Shown here one piece after another: positions 24,315 to 27,704 of a stretch of 27,704 nucleotides of DNA. The notes under the pieces are model-generated. The model saw nothing but the letters and a program-made list of their open reading frames with translations, made no database searches and had not been told where the DNA came from. The position numbers and the translations under genes are program-made. Every line of letters starts with the position of its first letter. The first letter of the stretch is position 1. Origin of the DNA: Haemophilus parahaemolyticus (GTDB taxonomy: Bacteria > Pseudomonadota > Gammaproteobacteria > Enterobacterales > Pasteurellaceae); contig NZ_JAHAHT010000013.1 of assembly GCF_018373095.1 (NCBI RefSeq), forward strand, positions 1 through 27,704, written 5' to 3'.

Positions 24315-24707
24315 TTAGTGAGATGAAACCATTGCATCCCGAATATTTTTCGGTATTGCAATCGGCTTCATTTTAAGTAAATCGACGCTTGCTACACTGA
24401 CTATTGCGTGGCTTAGACAAGCTTGATCACGCCAAAGTTTCTGTTCAAAAATAATGCTTGCTTTCTTTATTTCTTTAATTTCTGTTTCAACTGAAAGCAA
24501 ATCATCTAGGCGTCCAGGCATTTTGTAGTCTATTTCTAATTTCTTCACAACAAAAGCAATATTTTTCGATAACAATGATTGTTGAGAAAAGCCTTTATTG
24601 CGTAAAAATTCAGTTCTTGCTCGTTCAAAAAAACAGACATAGCTTGCGTGATAAACCACGCCACCTGCGTCTGTATCTTCATAATAAACTCGAATAGGAA
24701 AATGCAT
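24315..24707 (-). CDS. ybgC: Acyl-CoA thioesterase of the Tol-Pal operon
   Basis: A 130-residue hot-dog-fold thioesterase. YYEDTDAGGVVYHASYV is the family signature, with catalytic Asp13 (Asp18 in E. coli YbgC) and His20. The enzyme hydrolyses acyl-CoA and has been linked to phospholipid metabolism beside the Tol complex. AGGA six bases before the ATG supports the start. It is the first gene of the tol operon and has its own promoter candidate upstream, so the tol genes need not depend on cyd transcription. Confidence 0.95.
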   Translation of the reverse strand: MHFPIRVYYEDTDAGGVVYHASYVCFFERARTEFLRNKGFSQQSLLSKNIAFVVKKLEIDYKMPGRLDDLLSVETEIKEIKKASIIFEQKLWRDQACLSHAIVSVASVDLLKMKPIAIPKNIRDAMVSSH

Positions 24708-24767
24708 ATACCATCCTATTTTGTGTTCTTTCGTAAACGTCCATTTTTTAGACGATTTTGGTTGTCT

Positions 24768-24796
24768 ATTTTATTCAGTTAAAAATGCTAGTGCAA
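24768..24796 (-). promoter_or_regulatory. Candidate ybgC-tol-pal promoter
   Basis: On the minus strand, -35 TTGCAC (24791-24796) and -10 TAAAAT (24768-24773) are exactly 17 bases apart, with initiation expected near 24761. An all-AT palindrome (TTTATTTTTA/TAAAAATAAA, 24809-24830) lies just upstream and could bend DNA or act as an UP-like element. Confidence 0.55.
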
Positions 24797-24850
24797 TAGT
24801 TTTTGCAATTTATTTTTATGTAAAAATAAAAGCTCACTTCTTTTTATGAT

Positions 24851-25138
24851 TTAACTCAAAAAAAGGATGCAAAGTGAAGGAATAACAATCGCATAACCCA
24901 TTAAAGGCAGAAAAACCAATTGCCAAATTTTACTACGGATTTCAAAGCCAATGCCATGAATCCATAAAATTCCCATGCCATAAAAGGCTAATAATGCAAA
25001 GTAAGGAATTTTTCCGCCAAAATAGATCCCGAAAGCGGTCGATTTTAATAAAATCATTGCAAATAGATCGCTTGCGAGAAGAAAAGAAAGGGCTTTTAGC
25101 AAGCCCTTTGAAGTTAAGTGATATAACAAATGAATCAT
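24851..25138 (-). CDS. ybgE: Cyd operon protein YbgE
   Basis: A 95-residue membrane protein with two or three hydrophobic segments (about 17-33, 43-62 and 70-93). It sits at the position and size of E. coli YbgE (97), between cydX and ybgC. Its function is not established; co-transcription with cytochrome bd genes suggests a role in that oxidase. The ATG at 25138 lies three bases after the cydX stop. A terminator-like hairpin is encoded within its first codons (25087-25109). Confidence 0.85.
   Translation of the reverse strand: MIHLLYHLTSKGLLKALSFLLASDLFAMILLKSTAFGIYFGGKIPYFALLAFYGMGILWIHGIGFEIRSKIWQLVFLPLMGYAIVIPSLCILFLS
25087..25109 (-). terminator. Terminator-like hairpin inside the ybgE coding start
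   Basis: AAAGGGCTT (25087-25095) pairs perfectly with AAGCCCTTT (25101-25109) over a 5-base loop. Read on the minus strand, the stem is followed by CTTTTCTTCTC. It begins about 30 bases into ybgE and could lower read-through from cydABX into ybgE and tol. Confidence 0.4.
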
Positions 25139-25141
25139 AGA

Positions 25142-25240
25142 TTATTCGTCAAATTTACCTGTTTTCTCAATCTTTGTTGTAATAAATACCGCAAAGTAAA
25201 TTGCGAGAAACATACCAAAAAACCAAGTTAAATAAAACAT
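25142..25240 (-). CDS. cydX: Cytochrome bd-I small subunit CydX
   Basis: A 32-residue single-pass membrane peptide, MFYLTWFFGMFLAIYFAVF followed by ITTKIEKTGKFDE. It fits the CydX/YbgT family: aromatic N-terminus, one helix and an acidic/basic tail, directly between cydB and ybgE. CydX stabilises the haem site of CydAB. The ribosome site AAGGAG overlaps the cydB stop, and the ATG at 25240 is nine bases after that stop. It is slightly shorter than the E. coli peptide (37). Confidence 0.9.
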   Translation of the reverse strand: MFYLTWFFGMFLAIYFAVFITTKIEKTGKFDE

Positions 25241-25249
25241 AATTGCTCC

Positions 25250-26386
25250 TTAGTATGCTGTAGCGTGATTGTCTTCAATAAATTTTGCATCAAGACGACC
25301 AAACATTTTGATGTAAGACCAAATAGTATAGAACAATATGATTGGTACAAAGAAGCACGCTGCATAGAACATAATGGTTAAGGTGTTAAGGCTTGCAGTT
25401 GAATCCCAAACAGTTAAGCTCATTTCTGGGTGAGAAATTGAAGGCATAATGAATGGGAACATTGATACTGCCGCAGTTAAAATTACACCGATTTGCATTA
25501 AAGATGATGCAAAGAATGCAGTACCTGAACGGTTTGCTTTAGAAGCTACGATGGTTAATAACGCACCGATTACCGCGATTGCAGGTACAATCCAAAGCAC
25601 TGGCATTTCAGCATAGTTTTTAAACCAAGCAGATGTTTCAACCGCTACAGTTTTGTTGCTTAATGCAGAAACTGCATTGTGATCTAATTGGCTTGTGATC
25701 ACGAAACCTTCTTTGAAGTATAACCAAACACCAGCTAATACAAATGCGACTAATGTTACGGTTGCTGCAAATTGTGATACGCCACGTACACGGTTGCGTA
25801 ATTCAGCCGTGGTTTTCATTTGTAACCAAGTTGCCCCTTGGGTGGTTAGCATAAATAAGCTCACTACACCACATAATAATGCGAATGGATTTAATAAGCC
25901 TAAGAATGTACCTGTGTAAGTCACTTGATTGATGTTGTTAAACTCAAATGGTAAGCCTTGCAATAAGTTACCGAACGCTACACCGAAAATTAGTGAAGGT
26001 ACGAAACCACCGATGAATAACGCCCAATCCCAAGCATTACGCCATTTTGGTGAATCAATTTTCGCACGGTATTCAAAACCAACAGGACGGAAGAATAATG
26101 CTGATAGCACCAAAATCATCGCTAAGAAGAAACTGGAAAATGAGGTTGCATAAACAGTTGGCCACGCAGCGAAGATTGCACCACCACCTGTTAATAACCA
26201 AACTTGGTTACCATCCCAGTGTGGGGCAATTGAGTTGATCATCACACGGCGTTCTGTGTTGCTTTTACCCACAACAGGTAAAAGGGTTAATACGCCCATA
26301 TCGAAACCATCTGTAATCGCAAAACCGATTAACAATACAGCAATTAAGATCCACCAAATAAAGCGGAGAACTTCATAATCTAACAT
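25250..26386 (-). CDS. cydB: Cytochrome bd ubiquinol oxidase subunit II
   Basis: CydB is the second large subunit of the high-affinity terminal oxidase, embedded in the cytoplasmic membrane. The 378-residue protein (E. coli 379) has about nine membrane helices. Conserved stretches include IGFAITDGFDMGV near the N-terminus and NQVWLLTGGGAIFAAWP. It starts 10 bases after the cydA stop with GGAG upstream, and its stop overlaps the cydX ribosome site. All neighbours agree with a cydABX operon. Confidence 0.97.
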   Translation of the reverse strand: MLDYEVLRFIWWILIAVLLIGFAITDGFDMGVLTLLPVVGKSNTERRVMINSIAPHWDGNQVWLLTGGGAIFAAWPTVYATSFSSFFLAMILVLSALFFRPVGFEYRAKIDSPKWRNAWDWALFIGGFVPSLIFGVAFGNLLQGLPFEFNNINQVTYTGTFLGLLNPFALLCGVVSLFMLTTQGATWLQMKTTAELRNRVRGVSQFAATVTLVAFVLAGVWLYFKEGFVITSQLDHNAVSALSNKTVAVETSAWFKNYAEMPVLWIVPAIAVIGALLTIVASKANRSGTAFFASSLMQIGVILTAAVSMFPFIMPSISHPEMSLTVWDSTASLNTLTIMFYAACFFVPIILFYTIWSYIKMFGRLDAKFIEDNHATAY

Positions 26387-26396
26387 TGCCTACTCC

Positions 26397-27704
26397 TTAT
26401 TTCGCAGATTGCTCAAAGTAGTATTTGCCTGTTTTTAATGCACTTGGACCTAGACGACCATATTTGAACATTAAATACATTTCTACTACTAAGAAGATTG
26501 TATATAAACCACATAATAAACCAATTGCAGTCCATAATTCAGCCACAGTTAAGTGAGAAGCTGAAATACCTGTTGGTAACACTTCATAAACTGCCCAAGG
26601 CTGACGTGCAAACTCAGCTAAGAACCAACCAGCTTCAATTGCAATCCATGGTAATGGCATAGACCATAATACCGCTTTAAGTAACAATTTGTTTTTGCCC
26701 ACGGTGCCACGGAAGTTAAAGAAGAATGCTAAGCCAATGATTAAAGACATTAGCATACCAGAGCCAACCATCACGCGGAATGCCCAGAAGTTAGGTCCTA
26801 CGTTTGGAATAGTTGCATCAGCAGCTTTAATGATTTGCTCTTCTGTTGCAGTGGCAACGTTATCGCCTACATATTGTTTTAATAATAAGCCGAAGCCAAG
26901 GTCTTTTTGAACCGCTTGGAATGCTGCTTTTTCTTCTTCTGTATAGTTACCAGAACGAAGTTTTTCTAATAAAACAACCGCTGTAGCACCGTTACGTACA
27001 CGCTCAACGTTTTCTTTACGAATATCATTTAAACCTTTGATTTCAGTATCTAAAGAACGTGTTGCAACTAAACCGCCAAGGTATGGGATTTGAATTGCAA
27101 AGTCATTTTGACGAGCTTCAGAGTTTGGAATTGCAATCGCATTAAATGCTGCTGGCGCTGGGTGAGTTTCCCATTCAGCTTCCATTGCTGCCAATTTCAC
27201 TGGTTGTGCTTTACCAATTTCATAACCAGATTCATCACCCATTAATAATACGGAAAGAATCGCGAATAAACCAAAACTTGCACCTACAGAGAATGAGCGT
27301 TTAGCAAATCCTAAGTCACGACCTTTTAATATATAATAAGCACTGATACTTAATACAAAGATCGCACCACAGGTATAGCCTGCAGTTACTGTATGTAAGA
27401 ATTTACTTTGAGTCACTGGGTTTAAAAGAAGATCAGTAAAACTGGTCATTTCCATACGCATTGTTTCAAAGTTAAATTCTGAACCTACAGGGTTTTGCAT
27501 CCAACCGTTAGCCACTAAGATCCACATTGCAGAGAAGTTAGAACCAAATGCCACACAATATGTCGCTAATAAGTGTTTTTTCTTAGAAAGACGATCCCAA
27601 CCAAAGAAGAATAGACCTACAAAAGTAGATTCTAAGAAGAACGCCATTAAACCTTCTAATGCTAAAGGTGCACCGAAGATATCGCCCACATAGTGAGAGT
27701 AATA
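26397..27704 (-). CDS. cydA: Cytochrome bd ubiquinol oxidase subunit I (N-terminus beyond window)
   Basis: CydA binds the haems of the oxygen-scavenging bd oxidase and oxidises quinol. The visible 435 codons correspond to E. coli CydA from about residue 83 (YYSHY) to the end. The frame is open to the window edge, so about 82 N-terminal residues, including haem-ligand His19, lie outside; the GTG at 27689 is an internal valine codon. E99 and E107 of the proton path are present (PLALEGLMAFFLEST). The Q-loop residues equivalent to K252 and E257 are in KLAAMEAEWET. Quinol-site GFGLLLKQY and RQPWAVYEVLPT are also present. The long Q-loop makes it the E. coli-type L-subfamily. Promoter and any FNR/ArcA control lie outside. 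Confidence 0.96.
   Translation of the reverse strand, partial: YYSHYVGDIFGAPLALEGLMAFFLESTFVGLFFFGWDRLSKKKHLLATYCVAFGSNFSAMWILVANGWMQNPVGSEFNFETMRMEMTSFTDLLLNPVTQSKFLHTVTAGYTCGAIFVLSISAYYILKGRDLGFAKRSFSVGASFGLFAILSVLLMGDESGYEIGKAQPVKLAAMEAEWETHPAPAAFNAIAIPNSEARQNDFAIQIPYLGGLVATRSLDTEIKGLNDIRKENVERVRNGATAVVLLEKLRSGNYTEEEKAAFQAVQKDLGFGLLLKQYVGDNVATATEEQIIKAADATIPNVGPNFWAFRVMVGSGMLMSLIIGLAFFFNFRGTVGKNKLLLKAVLWSMPLPWIAIEAGWFLAEFARQPWAVYEVLPTGISASHLTVAELWTAIGLLCGLYTIFLVVEMYLMFKYGRLGPSALKTGKYYFEQSAK

Noticed and set aside
27689..27704. GTG at 27689 as the true start of cydA
   Set aside because: The frame stays open to the window edge and the residues before it (YYSHY) match conserved CydA sequence, so the gene continues outside.

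Overview
The window looks like core chromosome of a Pasteurellaceae bacterium. DNA-uptake signals of the ACAAGCGGT type (AAGCGGT core, usually followed by C) occur roughly eighteen times on both strands, in genes and in terminators. The Haemophilus influenzae-type core AAGTGCGGT is seen once. This points to the Actinobacillus pleuropneumoniae / Mannheimia / Glaesserella side of the family. The DNA is AT-rich, coding is dense, and no insertion sequence, prophage, tRNA, rRNA, CRISPR array or broken gene is visible. Genus assignment is inference.

Layout. 1-3.2 kb: a short class III ribonucleotide reductase (nrdD) without an ATP-cone, then an AraC/RclR-like regulator divergent from a small AhpD-like carboxymuconolactone decarboxylase (CMD) protein. 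3.3-8.2 kb (minus): parE, then ilvG-ilvM-lpxK in transcription order, which places branched-chain amino-acid synthesis directly before lipid A kinase. 8.2-8.6 kb: a divergent control region with an FNR-like box and a possible NarL/NarP site. 8.6-12.4 kb (plus): nrfABCD, which carries electrons from quinol through NrfCD and NrfB to the pentahaem nitrite reductase NrfA. 12.6-16.4 kb (plus): pyrG, a USS-type terminator, a palindrome-rich leader, and a membrane protein of the so-called 'site-specific recombinase' (Gcr) family. 16.5-19.8 kb (minus): a three-gene transcription unit of basic amino-acid antiporter, unknown membrane protein and argE, preceded by two ARG-box-like sites 21 bp apart. 19.9-27.7 kb (minus): the cydA(partial)-cydB-cydX-ybgE and ybgC-tolQRAB-pal clusters in the same order as in E. 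coli, ending at a strong terminator.

Functionally the window is mostly envelope maintenance (Tol-Pal, LpxK) and low-oxygen respiration (NrfABCD, cytochrome bd, NrdD), with biosynthesis (CTP, branched-chain amino acids, ornithine/arginine). I did not find an obviously new multi-gene system. The most promising leads are small: the tandem ARG boxes linking an uncharacterised membrane protein to arginine metabolism, the 21-bp-spaced direct repeats before the CMD gene beside an RclR-like regulator, the nested palindromes before the Gcr-family gene, and a terminator-like hairpin inside ybgE at the cyd/tol junction.
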